Assembly (NCBI GenBank): GCA_937124965.1
Contig: CAKZLB010000043.1
Span: forward strand, 42,368 to 106,367
Source: an uncultured Bacteroidota bacterium
Lineage (GTDB): Bacteria; Bacteroidota; Bacteroidia; NS11-12g; UBA9320
DNA length: 64,000 bases
Reading direction: 5' to 3'
A program made the position numbers and the translations under genes. The notes under the pieces were generated by a model. The model searched no databases. It was given only the letters and a program-made list of their open reading frames with translations, and was not told where the DNA came from. Numbering within the stretch: the first letter of the stretch is position 1; every line of letters begins with the position of its first letter. This document shows positions 45,466 to 53,930 of the stretch, in pieces.

Positions 45466-46272
45466 ATGGTTTCATCAAAAACATATAAATTGAATTTCGT
45501 ATGTTTGTTTGGAATGTTTAGAAGCGCCATCATATCTGTCATCTTGGTTGTATGTAGTTTTCATAGTTCGATTGCAAAAAAGTCAAAAAGTCAGGATCCA
45601 CCAGAAAAAATAAGACTGCTTGAACGTATCGAATCCTCAAAATGGATATCACATTCTGCTAAATGGCTTTTACGAGAATACTCACTAGGGCTATTATCTA
45701 AGACCGATATAAACGTTTTGTCATCCTTAGATGCCAATCGATATTTATTAGAAAGTGAGGTTGGAGCTTCAGGTGTAATATTGTATGAGTTCGCAACTGG
45801 AACAGGTCCATCTACTAGGTATTTTTATGAAAACAGTGCGTTTACAAAGTCATTTATCCAGTCTCCTGGAGTTAGTTGGATTCTTAATAGTTACCTCACT
45901 CAGTACGATTCTATCAATATTGATTCGTTTCAATCAACTAAGGATCTGTTTAACATAAGGTATCAATTTAGCCCTTTGTTAGTTCCTTTTCGTCCAAATA
46001 CTTGGGACTTTAGTGTACAGCAACATATTGAAACGTTAAATAGGAAAAACCTAAGCCAAATAATTGTAGGTAGCTTCAACGCTGACATCCTTTATGTTGA
46101 CTCCAAAACGATTCAACTTCACATTTGGAACAAAACCTCTAAAAAGTCATTATTTGCTGGTATTGGTAAACGATTACAGCGCCCTCTCCCACTTGGCACC
46201 GTGCAGCAACACATCATCTTTAATATTAGAATTTCTGATTTAGATTGCATAGTGCTTAATTCTGTTCCCTAA
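45466..46272 (+). CDS. Exported protein of unknown function
   Basis: 268 residues from ATG at 45466. A second in-frame ATG at 45514 (residue 17) would give a more ordinary signal peptide (MFRSAIISVILVVCSFHSSIA), so the start is uncertain. The mature part is a mix of helices and strands with no repeated motif (KWISHSAKWLLREYSLGLLS, FYENSAFTKSFIQSPG). No family was recognised. The last 17 nt overlap the 3' end of the convergent regulator gene at 46256. Confidence 0.65.
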   Translation: MVSSKTYKLNFVCLFGMFRSAIISVILVVCSFHSSIAKKSKSQDPPEKIRLLERIESSKWISHSAKWLLREYSLGLLSKTDINVLSSLDANRYLLESEVGASGVILYEFATGTGPSTRYFYENSAFTKSFIQSPGVSWILNSYLTQYDSINIDSFQSTKDLFNIRYQFSPLLVPFRPNTWDFSVQQHIETLNRKNLSQIIVGSFNADILYVDSKTIQLHIWNKTSKKSLFAGIGKRLQRPLPLGTVQQHIIFNIRISDLDCIVLNSVP

Positions 46273-47248
46273 GTCTTAAACATTGTGCATCCGATAATAT
46301 TCTTTTGGCAGATCTGAAAATTTTTGATTTTAGCAATGCTGCAAATGCCACCTTGTTTCGTATAGATTGATGAGTCAGTTTTACTGAATCTTGAGTAATT
46401 TGCTTTTTCATAGTTTGATATTGGGTAATAAGTGCCGCACTATCAGAATATATAATTGAGGAATTGCTGAGTGTAAATGCCACAAACGAACTTGTCCCTT
46501 GATCAACTAGGTAAACTACATTCTGGAGTGCCAACTCGTATTGGTATAAAACCAAGTTGTGATTTTCATGCTTAAAAATCGCGTCATCAACTAAAGTTAT
46601 TAACTCAGAATACATATTGTAAAGCATTTCTTCATCAATGAGAGCGTTACATTGATTATAGTAATGAATTTGCGACAAGGTTGTGTTAAGAATCGTAGCT
46701 GGCCAAAATTCATATGGGTTGCAATGGAGATATTGATCATAACTCAACTCACTATTAGGTTTATGGTTAAGAGTGATTCTCGGCTCTTTTTGCAAACTTG
46801 CATGTGCGTTTGTCTGCCAATGAAACCACTTTAAATGAAACAAGTTAGAATAATTTACAATCCGTAATATTGGAATATCAGAAGCAAATACATACAATCG
46901 GTAAGTACTATCATTAATGGACCTAGACACTATTTGCTGTAGTTTTAACACTACCTCTTGCAATGTACATTGACTACTATCAATTAATCGAAAAACACCT
47001 GTATCTCCGTTTATCGTTTGCAACAAATCATCTACAGAAAACTTGTAGACGTTAGAGATTTTCCATATTTCATCGAGTGTAAAAGGCGTGTCACCACGGA
47101 ATCGTCGATAGATACTCTCTTTCGATAAATCAAGTAAATCTGCAAGTTCAATAAACGGATTAAGATGATTTGGAACACGTTCAGCAATCTTTTTCTCAAG
47201 GTGCTTCAACACATTATTTGGCAATTTTAGTTTTGGTTTGGCGGGCAT
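46256..47248 (-). CDS. Helix-turn-helix transcriptional regulator (XRE-like)
   Basis: 330 residues. Residues about 30-78 form an XRE/Cro-type helix-turn-helix (ELADLLDLSKESIYRRFRGDTPFTLDEIWKI...FSVDDLL). The remaining 250 residues are an unrecognised, mainly helical domain with aromatic-rich stretches (HLKWFHWQTNAHA, YNQCNALIDEEMLYNMYSE) that could sense a ligand or form dimers. This layout is seen in Bacteroidota regulators of unknown target. It is divergent from the 47406 operon, with an inverted repeat in the shared gap, so control of that operon is likely. Confidence 0.75.
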   Translation of the reverse strand: MPAKPKLKLPNNVLKHLEKKIAERVPNHLNPFIELADLLDLSKESIYRRFRGDTPFTLDEIWKISNVYKFSVDDLLQTINGDTGVFRLIDSSQCTLQEVVLKLQQIVSRSINDSTYRLYVFASDIPILRIVNYSNLFHLKWFHWQTNAHASLQKEPRITLNHKPNSELSYDQYLHCNPYEFWPATILNTTLSQIHYYNQCNALIDEEMLYNMYSELITLVDDAIFKHENHNLVLYQYELALQNVVYLVDQGTSSFVAFTLSNSSIIYSDSAALITQYQTMKKQITQDSVKLTHQSIRNKVAFAALLKSKIFRSAKRILSDAQCLRLREQN

Positions 47249-47320
47249 AGTGACAAATATGCCTGTTTCCGTGCTATAACGTTTACTGAATTAACCCAAA
47301 CGATACATGTTGTCATTTAA

Positions 47321-47345
47321 CGTAAAAACTTCTCTAATTTTTACG
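47321..47345. promoter_or_regulatory. Inverted repeat between the regulator and the divergent operon
   Basis: CGTAAAAA (47321-47328) and TTTTTACG (47338-47345) are perfect 8-nt arms separated by 9 nt. A 7/8 -7 box (AATATTTG, 47378-47385) lies downstream, before the ATG at 47406. It is a candidate operator for the regulator at 46256. Confidence 0.4.
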
Positions 47346-47405
47346 AGTTTCGACACAAGCACCTAGCCATCCTATCCAATATTTGCCTTAACCAAATTAA
47401 AAACT

Positions 47406-48455
47406 ATGAAAACAAAAATTTATTTATTTTTCCTTTGTCTTGTGATCTTCCGAATTACCTCGGAAGCGCAGGAAGTAGCTTTTGAAGTAGAATACGATAT
47501 TGCCGAGAATACGTATTATAAAGTAGATTCAAACAGCTTAAATTCAATCTTACCGCAGGATTATATCAAATTTCTTCCTGATAAGAGACTCATGCACAAA
47601 CATGAAACGTATTTTAATGATGGGACTTCAAAAATAGTCACGACGTTTTCTGAAACCGAAAAAGCAAACGAGGATTGGTTAGACCAAATAACAAAAACTA
47701 TCGTTTACCCAGATTTCATTGAGGTTTATAAAAACGACTCTTTAACCTATACGGAGGTTATTCCTGCACAACCGGAGGATTTCGAAGACCCATGTACGTT
47801 TTCTGCTTATTATTTGGGAACAAATGATTGGAAATTACCGATTGATCAAGAGTACATTGATGAATTATCACTGGCTGGGTATAGAGTTGAAAGAAATGAT
47901 GCATTGATACTACAAGTTAGTAATGATCACGAAACTCATATTTACAATCAAGAGAGCCGATCTGAAACAAACATCATTTTTTCAGCAAACGGACAAGAAA
48001 TAAAGAGGAAGGTTATGTTTTATAAAAAGAATCACAATAACCATTGGTTGAATGATATACTTATAAAAAAGGACCTTATTTCAACGAATACCGTTTGTTA
48101 TGAGAAAACTGTCGTACAAAATTTTTCAAACATTAACCGCTCTTATTACAACGAAGCTTGCAAACCGCCAAATAACAACATTCATATAGCAACAAGCGAA
48201 ACCAATTCATCAAACCTACAAATTTGTGCATTTCAACTATCAAACACCACAGCCATAGAGCTTGAAATTCCGGAAGAATTAACTGAGACGTTTGACGTTC
48301 GAATAAGAGACATCTATGGTCAGCCTGTTAGTGATTTAATCTCAATATCACGAGCCATGCCATTGGTGGTACTTGAGAATGTGCCAACAGGCGTCTATTC
48401 CATCCATAGTCCAACGATTAACCTTTCTTCTTGCAAATTTTTATTCCAACCTTAA
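47406..48455 (+). CDS. Secreted protein, possibly with a degenerate T9SS domain
   Basis: 349 residues. A signal peptide (about 1-21, ending TSEAQ) is followed by an unrecognised beta-rich domain with a few cysteines (EDPCTFSAYYLG, STNTVCYEKT, EACKPPN). The last 75 residues resemble a T9SS sorting domain in layout (FDVRIRDIYGQPVSDL, NVPTGVYSI, CKFLFQP) but lack the YPNP motif. It is first in a three-gene operon: the secreted hydrolase gene follows after 15 nt. Confidence 0.75.
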   Translation: MKTKIYLFFLCLVIFRITSEAQEVAFEVEYDIAENTYYKVDSNSLNSILPQDYIKFLPDKRLMHKHETYFNDGTSKIVTTFSETEKANEDWLDQITKTIVYPDFIEVYKNDSLTYTEVIPAQPEDFEDPCTFSAYYLGTNDWKLPIDQEYIDELSLAGYRVERNDALILQVSNDHETHIYNQESRSETNIIFSANGQEIKRKVMFYKKNHNNHWLNDILIKKDLISTNTVCYEKTVVQNFSNINRSYYNEACKPPNNNIHIATSETNSSNLQICAFQLSNTTAIELEIPEELTETFDVRIRDIYGQPVSDLISISRAMPLVVLENVPTGVYSIHSPTINLSSCKFLFQP

Positions 48456-48470
48456 ACCATTTATTCAATC

Positions 48471-50168
48471 ATGAAAACAATCTTAACACTAATTTTTACT
48501 TTAAACACAATAATCCTTTTTGCTCAAACAGAAATAGAGCCCATAGTTCCAAATGACTGCAAGTTATATAGGAAAACCAACATCAACTTTCAACCATTTT
48601 CTGTAGTTCGCGACACCACAGCACCCGAAATTCACCAAGAAACAAACCAAGAGCCTGACACACAGTACTACTCATTGAACAAACTCATTCCAGACACCCG
48701 ATTAATCTACTTTGTACATGGTTTAGGTGGCAACGATAAATCTTGGGATGCGGTTGATGATGCGCATACCAATCAATTCGTTTATACACCTTTACGAGTT
48801 GACTATGAAGAGCACCAGCGTGATTTTGATGAGGCCTCTTTTGAGGTATACAATGAGATGAATCGACTACGTTTAAGTGCGTTAAATGTCAATGGTCAGA
48901 CTATGGAAACCGAGAAGCCTTACGCGATTGGTCACAGTCAAGGCGGATTGGTCCTGAGAGATATGGACAGGAAATATGAGCAAAACTATGATGCTCACTT
49001 CAAACAGGAGAATCGACAATTTTACGGACTTATAACATTTTGTACGCCGCATACAGGTGCTAAAATTGCCACCTCCCAAGAAGAACTTCGTGCTCTATCC
49101 GCAGATTTTTCAAAGTATCTTGGCAACGCAGTACTTAAAAATCAAGTTGCTAAATTTTCGCTGAAATACCCTTTTCTGAGTAAACACTTGCAAAAACTTT
49201 CGACTAGTGCTTCAAGTTTGGTAGAATCACTTGCGACGGATTTAATACCTACTGGTATAAATATTATGTCCAAAGGCCAGCAAGCTCCAATGACCAACCA
49301 ATACGCTGTTAACGCTTCATTTCTCAAAAACGAATTAAACTTTTCAAATGACCAACTCCCTAAAGCCTTATTTTATGCCAAAGAAACGGACCCTATACTT
49401 TTTAAAATTGCGACATTTATGGTCGGACCATCTGCCAGTGATTTTGTTCATTACGATCGTTTTGGTGCTAACGACGACATGCAAATAGCAAATGGTGTGA
49501 ATGAACTCAGAGCTAAGCTAATAGCAGACAAGACTTCACACGAAGCGACGGTCGAAAAACTGAAAAAGAAAATTAATCGCACAAATATTCCAATTATTGG
49601 GCTTGGATATTTGCTAACGGTTAAGAGTAAAAGGAATCAACTAAAAATTCATGAAGAAGCAATTGAAGCAGAATCCGACGCAATTGCATTTATTGAACAA
49701 GTCAATAAAATGTATAAAGTTATTATAGGTTCTTTGAAAGTGAACCCATTTGGTTCAAAAGTAAAAACAGGGTATTGGTGCGTTACGGACCAGAAAATCA
49801 TTAATATCAAATTACCGTTCGCAATAAAAAGAGATGTAATCATTGACATCAAACATAAAGTGGATACTAAAGATCAATGCACAGGCATTAAAACTGTACC
49901 AATATATGAAAATAGAATTATTGAATACCCGTCAGACGCCGTACTTACGGTCGAATCTCAAACAGCCTTCCCCGGATGTCATGATAGATATAAGCACGAG
50001 CTTAATGAGGTGAGCGTTTACGACAGCAATGGCCAGTTAATTGGAGTTAAAACCGAGGGAGCTGTCAACCATATTCAAATGCTTAATTGTACACAAACAG
50101 ACGAAGCGTTAAGGCGAATTTATGAAGGAAGAGGTGTACCAGAATTTTTCAGACTTAGAGAAAAGTAA
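48471..50168 (+). CDS. Secreted alpha/beta hydrolase (lipase/esterase-like)
   Basis: 565 residues. A signal peptide (about 1-19, ending LFAQT) precedes an alpha/beta-hydrolase domain (about 70-340) with the oxyanion-loop motif H83-GLGG and the nucleophile elbow GHSQG (S156). YFVHGLGGNDKSWDAV is typical of PGAP1/lipase-like enzymes. A long helical, Lys/Glu-rich segment (about 350-420) and a C-terminal domain with several cysteines (GYWCVTD, KDQCTG, FPGCHD, MLNCTQT) follow. It probably cleaves ester or lipid substrates outside the inner membrane. Its TAA overlaps the next ATG by one base. Confidence 0.82.
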   Translation: MKTILTLIFTLNTIILFAQTEIEPIVPNDCKLYRKTNINFQPFSVVRDTTAPEIHQETNQEPDTQYYSLNKLIPDTRLIYFVHGLGGNDKSWDAVDDAHTNQFVYTPLRVDYEEHQRDFDEASFEVYNEMNRLRLSALNVNGQTMETEKPYAIGHSQGGLVLRDMDRKYEQNYDAHFKQENRQFYGLITFCTPHTGAKIATSQEELRALSADFSKYLGNAVLKNQVAKFSLKYPFLSKHLQKLSTSASSLVESLATDLIPTGINIMSKGQQAPMTNQYAVNASFLKNELNFSNDQLPKALFYAKETDPILFKIATFMVGPSASDFVHYDRFGANDDMQIANGVNELRAKLIADKTSHEATVEKLKKKINRTNIPIIGLGYLLTVKSKRNQLKIHEEAIEAESDAIAFIEQVNKMYKVIIGSLKVNPFGSKVKTGYWCVTDQKIINIKLPFAIKRDVIIDIKHKVDTKDQCTGIKTVPIYENRIIEYPSDAVLTVESQTAFPGCHDRYKHELNEVSVYDSNGQLIGVKTEGAVNHIQMLNCTQTDEALRRIYEGRGVPEFFRLREK

Positions 50169-51400
50169 TGAAATCAATACTAACACTCTGTCTAATCACT
50201 TCTCTTTTTTCATGTAAAAAAGAGGCGATACCAGCTCCTACCTCACAGCATTCAACTATATCTGAAGATTATCAAAAGGTTGAGTTAGTTTGGTTAAAGA
50301 ACTCCTCAATCGCGTTATTTTGTCGTGGCACATTTATTTACGGAAATGGCGTAGTTTACGTCATTTCAGAAAATCGTGCTGATGCCCGTGATAAAATCAT
50401 ATCCTTGGATAAAAATACGGGTGATACACTTTGGGTGTGGAATGAAGTTCCGATATTTACTAATAACTGGGTTTTAAGAAATGACATATTATATTTTAAT
50501 GCAAATACATCAATTTTCGCGGTAGACTGTAACAGTGGTACAACTGTATGGGAGTCAAAAGCCAATTTCAATGAAGATCATTTATCATTATCTGTAAACG
50601 ACTTTGGCGTATTTGTCTCATACCAAATTCGTAATCCAAGCGATCAAACACTAAACACTACGACTCTTTATAAACTCGATAAATTCGGAAGACGGAAAGA
50701 AGTATATAGAATTAATGCGACAGACCGAGATGGATTCACATTCAATTTTCAAAACATAACTCCATGGGTGCATTCGAATGGTGACACAATACTAATAGCA
50801 GAAAGTCGATCTTGGAATTATAGTCCAAGAAACGAGGGTAAGGGAGAGTACCTAGCCCTAAATATTTCCGCTGATTCAGTATATGCTGATTGGAGTAATG
50901 TATTTAATGATATGGATATTGGAGGAAAGTGTGTAGTTTATGAAAATCATGTTTATTTTTCATCTGGATGGAACCAACTAGCATCGTTTAACTTGACTGA
51001 TAAAAAACGTGTTTGGAAAAAAGAGTTACCTGGCCATTTATTTACTTCTTCTAACATTCCACTAGTTATTTTAAATCAGAAACTTTTTATCGGAATAGGA
51101 AACAAGGGAGTCTTAAACATCTATGACATTCGAGACGGGAATGTAATAAAATCGATAAAAGGCATTGGAACAGATTGGTTTACTACCTCTTTTGTTGAGT
51201 TTAAAGACAACCTTTATTTTATAACATCCAAAGGTTTATATGGTCTGAATTCTAATGGACAATTTGTAATAGAAGTAAAAACAGAAGACGCCGTTGGTCG
51301 CTCCAAAGGCAGTTTTACAATGGGAATGGGTATAGATCAAAACACTGGCAAGATATACACAACTAGAGGAAACGATTTTGTATGTATACAGATCAAATAA
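50168..51400 (+). CDS. PQQ-binding-like beta-propeller lipoprotein
   Basis: 410 residues. A lipoprotein signal (about 1-16, SLFSCKK with the lipobox cysteine) is followed by a propeller of PQQ-like repeats: DKIISLDKNTGDTLWVW, IFAVDCNSGTTVWES, LASFNLTDKKRVWKKELPG, LNIYDIRDGNVIKS. These domains usually act as scaffolds, as in BamB; no cofactor role is implied. It is translationally coupled to the hydrolase (TAATG), and a bidirectional terminator follows. Confidence 0.87.
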   Translation: MKSILTLCLITSLFSCKKEAIPAPTSQHSTISEDYQKVELVWLKNSSIALFCRGTFIYGNGVVYVISENRADARDKIISLDKNTGDTLWVWNEVPIFTNNWVLRNDILYFNANTSIFAVDCNSGTTVWESKANFNEDHLSLSVNDFGVFVSYQIRNPSDQTLNTTTLYKLDKFGRRKEVYRINATDRDGFTFNFQNITPWVHSNGDTILIAESRSWNYSPRNEGKGEYLALNISADSVYADWSNVFNDMDIGGKCVVYENHVYFSSGWNQLASFNLTDKKRVWKKELPGHLFTSSNIPLVILNQKLFIGIGNKGVLNIYDIRDGNVIKSIKGIGTDWFTTSFVEFKDNLYFITSKGLYGLNSNGQFVIEVKTEDAVGRSKGSFTMGMGIDQNTGKIYTTRGNDFVCIQIK

Positions 51401-51410
51401 TGGAAACGAA

Positions 51411-51441
51411 AAAAGGGCGATTGAATTTCAATCGCCCTTTT
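51411..51441. terminator. Bidirectional terminator
   Basis: AAAA plus GGGCGATTG (51415-51423), loop AATTT, CAATCGCCC (51429-51437) plus TTTT. The A/T runs on both sides make it work in both directions, ending the 47406-51400 operon and rpmA. Confidence 0.9.
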
Positions 51442-51458
51442 ATTATTTATCTTAAACG

Positions 51459-51719
51459 TTATTCTGTTACTGCATCAACACTAACGAACGAACGATTATT
51501 TTTTCCTTTTTTGAATATTACAACACCATCTGTAAGTGCAAATAATGTGTGATCCTTACCCATACCTACATTATTTCCAGGATGATGTTTTGTTCCTCTT
51601 TGACGAACTAAAATATTTCCAGCAATTGCTGCTTGTCCACCAAAAATTTTAACACCAAGTCGTTTACTATGCGACTCTCTTCCGTTTTTAGAACTACCAG
51701 CTCCTTTCTTATGTGCCAT
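51459..51719 (-). CDS. rpmA: 50S ribosomal protein L27
   Basis: 86 residues. It begins [16 protein letters not shown] and contains [27 protein letters not shown], diagnostic of bL27, which contacts the peptidyl-transferase centre. The N-terminus begins directly with the mature AHKKG sequence, so no protease processing is needed. It lies 4 nt downstream of rplU. Confidence 0.99.
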   Translation of the reverse strand: MAHKKGAGSSKNGRESHSKRLGVKIFGGQAAIAGNILVRQRGTKHHPGNNVGMGKDHTLFALTDGVVIFKKGKNNRSFVSVDAVTE

Positions 51720-51723
51720 TGTA

Positions 51724-52035
51724 TTATCCTTTTATTGATTCAATTTGAATTTTAGTATAGTCTTGTCTGTGACCATTCTTTTTAGCGTATCCTTTTCTTC
51801 TTTTCTTTTTGAAAACGATAACCTTGTCGCCTTTAACGTGTTCCAACACTTTCGCCGAAACAGATGCACCTTGAACTGAAGGCATTCCTACTTTAGCTTT
51901 TCCATCATTATCTACAAGTAATACCTTGTCAAACGTTAATGAATCTCCTGACTCGTTATGAAGCTTGTTGACGAACAATTGCTGCTCATTTTCAACTTTG
52001 TATTGCTTTCCTGCTATTTCTACTATCGCAAACAT
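51724..52035 (-). CDS. rplU: 50S ribosomal protein L21
   Basis: 103 residues from ATG at 52035; the longer frame upstream is not supported, because [14 protein letters not shown] is the family N-terminus and the promoter -7 box lies at 52054-52061. The conserved C-terminal [20 protein letters not shown] binds 23S rRNA. It forms the usual rplU-rpmA operon. Confidence 0.99.
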   Translation of the reverse strand: MFAIVEIAGKQYKVENEQQLFVNKLHNESGDSLTFDKVLLVDNDGKAKVGMPSVQGASVSAKVLEHVKGDKVIVFKKKRRKGYAKKNGHRQDYTKIQIESIKG

Positions 52036-52053
52036 CGATTTTATTTTGGGCTG

Positions 52054-52083
52054 CAAAAGTACGGTTTATTTTTATTTTTCAAA
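52054..52083 (-). promoter_or_regulatory. rplU-rpmA promoter
   Basis: Minus strand: TTTG (52083-52080), 18 nt, TACTTTTG (52061-52054); both boxes match the Bacteroidota consensus exactly. The -7 box ends 18 nt before the rplU ATG. This is the best promoter in the window. Confidence 0.75.
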
Positions 52084-52107
52084 TGTGTTCAGGTTACTTT
52101 TTACACA

Positions 52108-53610
52108 TTAAAACTCATAATCTCCTTCATCTGGTGCTATATTCGTAATGTCACTGTTCATTTTAGACTCAAACGTCACACTACTTGACTCCGTTTCTAC
52201 ATCATCGAAATACTCAACATCCTCAAATTTCGCAAACTCACTTCGGAATCGAATCCTACATTTTCCAGTACTTCCATGTCTATGTTTTGCGATAATAAAA
52301 TCCGCCATTCCAGTCAAATCGTTTCCTTCAGCATCCTGCGTAAAACCATAGTAGTCTGCACGATATAAGAAGCCAACCATATCAGCATCTTGCTCAATAG
52401 AACCAGACTCCCTCAAATCCGAAAGGATTGGTATCTTATCTTGTCGTTGCTCCACAGCTCTACTTAACTGCGCCAACGCAATAACTGGAATGTCCAATTC
52501 TTTGGCCAATGATTTTAAAGACCTTGATATGTAACTAATTTCTTGTTCTCTGTTTCCCGTTTTACCAGAATCCTCTCCCCTCATTAGCTGCAAATAATCA
52601 ATGATTAACATTTCAATGCCTTGGTTAGACTTCAACCTTCGGGCTTTAGCTCGTAAATCAAATATACTCAACTGCGGTGTGTCATCGATGTAAATAGGTG
52701 CATCACTTAGATTCTGAACACGTGCGTTTAATTGCTCCCATTCGTAATCCAGCAACTTCCCACTCCTAAATTTCTCGCCAGGCAACTCTGTTTCCCCAGA
52801 AATCAAACGTGTTACCAGTTGCAGTGATGACATTTCAAGTGAAAAAACAGCTACTGGCTTTTTATGATCTACAGCCGCATTTCGTGCAATACCAAGTACA
52901 AAGGCAGTTTTACCCATACCTGGTCTACCAGCCAAAATAACTAAATCAGATCGTTGCCAGCCATTAGTTACTCGGTCAATATTTGTAAATCCAGAAGGGA
53001 TTCCGGTTAAACCAGAACCTTGGTCTTTCATTGCTTCAACCTGTTTTATCGCTTTATGAATCAAATCGTCAATCGAATCAAAATTCTTTTTGATTGTATC
53101 GTTTTTGATGGCATATAACTTCTGCTCTGCTTCATCAAGCAAAGCAAAAGCATCTGAGGTGTCTTCGAATGCCGACTTGCCAATTTGTCCAGAGATTCGT
53201 ATCAACTCCCTTTGAATATACTTCTGTAATAATATTTTAGCATGAAATTCAAGATTCGCAGACGAGGCTACCTTGTTCGTTAGTTGAGTAATATAATATG
53301 CACCACCTGCAGCTTCCAATTCCGCTTTTTTTCTTAAAGCTTCAGTAACTGTCAATAAATCTACAGGCTCTCCTTCGTCGAACAATCGCTTTATTGCACC
53401 GAAAATAAGCTGGTGTGAATCATGGTAAAAAACCTCAGGAATCAACACGTCCAAAACGCGTACAGGTGCATCTTTTTCCAACAACATCGCACCGAGCACT
53501 GCCTCTTCCAATTGCAGTGCCTGCGGGGGTTTACGCCCCAAGTTACTCTCCTCAGAAAGAACCATGCCTTTTCGCTCTACCTTCTTTTTAAAATCCTGGT
53601 TGAAATCCAT
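52108..53610 (-). CDS. dnaB: Replicative DNA helicase DnaB
   Basis: 500 residues. It contains an N-terminal helical domain (about 30-130, LEEAVLGAMLLEKDA), a linker helix, and a RecA-like domain with Walker A G228-RPGMGKT, MLIIDYLQLMRG Walker B and SRSLKSLAKELDIPVIALAQLSR. It unwinds DNA at the fork as a hexamer and is reloaded by PriA (15480). A near-consensus -7 box, TACTTTCG, lies at 53641-53634, 23 nt before the ATG. The last 60 residues are acidic. Confidence 0.98.
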   Translation of the reverse strand: MDFNQDFKKKVERKGMVLSEESNLGRKPPQALQLEEAVLGAMLLEKDAPVRVLDVLIPEVFYHDSHQLIFGAIKRLFDEGEPVDLLTVTEALRKKAELEAAGGAYYITQLTNKVASSANLEFHAKILLQKYIQRELIRISGQIGKSAFEDTSDAFALLDEAEQKLYAIKNDTIKKNFDSIDDLIHKAIKQVEAMKDQGSGLTGIPSGFTNIDRVTNGWQRSDLVILAGRPGMGKTAFVLGIARNAAVDHKKPVAVFSLEMSSLQLVTRLISGETELPGEKFRSGKLLDYEWEQLNARVQNLSDAPIYIDDTPQLSIFDLRAKARRLKSNQGIEMLIIDYLQLMRGEDSGKTGNREQEISYISRSLKSLAKELDIPVIALAQLSRAVEQRQDKIPILSDLRESGSIEQDADMVGFLYRADYYGFTQDAEGNDLTGMADFIIAKHRHGSTGKCRIRFRSEFAKFEDVEYFDDVETESSSVTFESKMNSDITNIAPDEGDYEF

Positions 53611-53930
53611 AAATAACTCGTATTTCGAACCAACGAAAGTATAATTAAAATCAACGTTGAACTAGCCTTCAACCATTAATCCTAATCTTTAATAAAAATG
53701 TGTGTTGAAAAATCCTGAATAACTTCATTACGGTTTTCGTAAGGCACTGATATAGCGCACATTTAATCCACACCTATTATAAATAGAGTCAAATTAGAAT
53801 TAGAATGAGTTGATATTTTTAACAAGAATCCACTTTTGTGGTCATAAAACTGAATCGTGGAAGCATCAACCCATGATGCACACAAAATGCGATTATATTT
53901 GTTAGCTATATATTCTACGTTAAATACAGT
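53611..53930. other. Divergent dnaB-clpC intergenic region
   Basis: 320 bases without a gene. It holds the dnaB and clpC promoter boxes, a small hairpin CCAC-TTTT-GTGG (53830-53841), and an inverted repeat GCATCA-ACCCA-TGATGC (53863-53879) just upstream of the clpC -7 box, which might be an operator. No other feature is seen. Confidence 0.5.
53894..53901 (+). promoter_or_regulatory. -7 promoter box of clpC
   Basis: TATATTTG, a perfect TAnnTTTG, ending 29 nt before the clpC ATG; no TTTG is found at -33 distance, which would suit a gene needing an activator. Confidence 0.45.
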
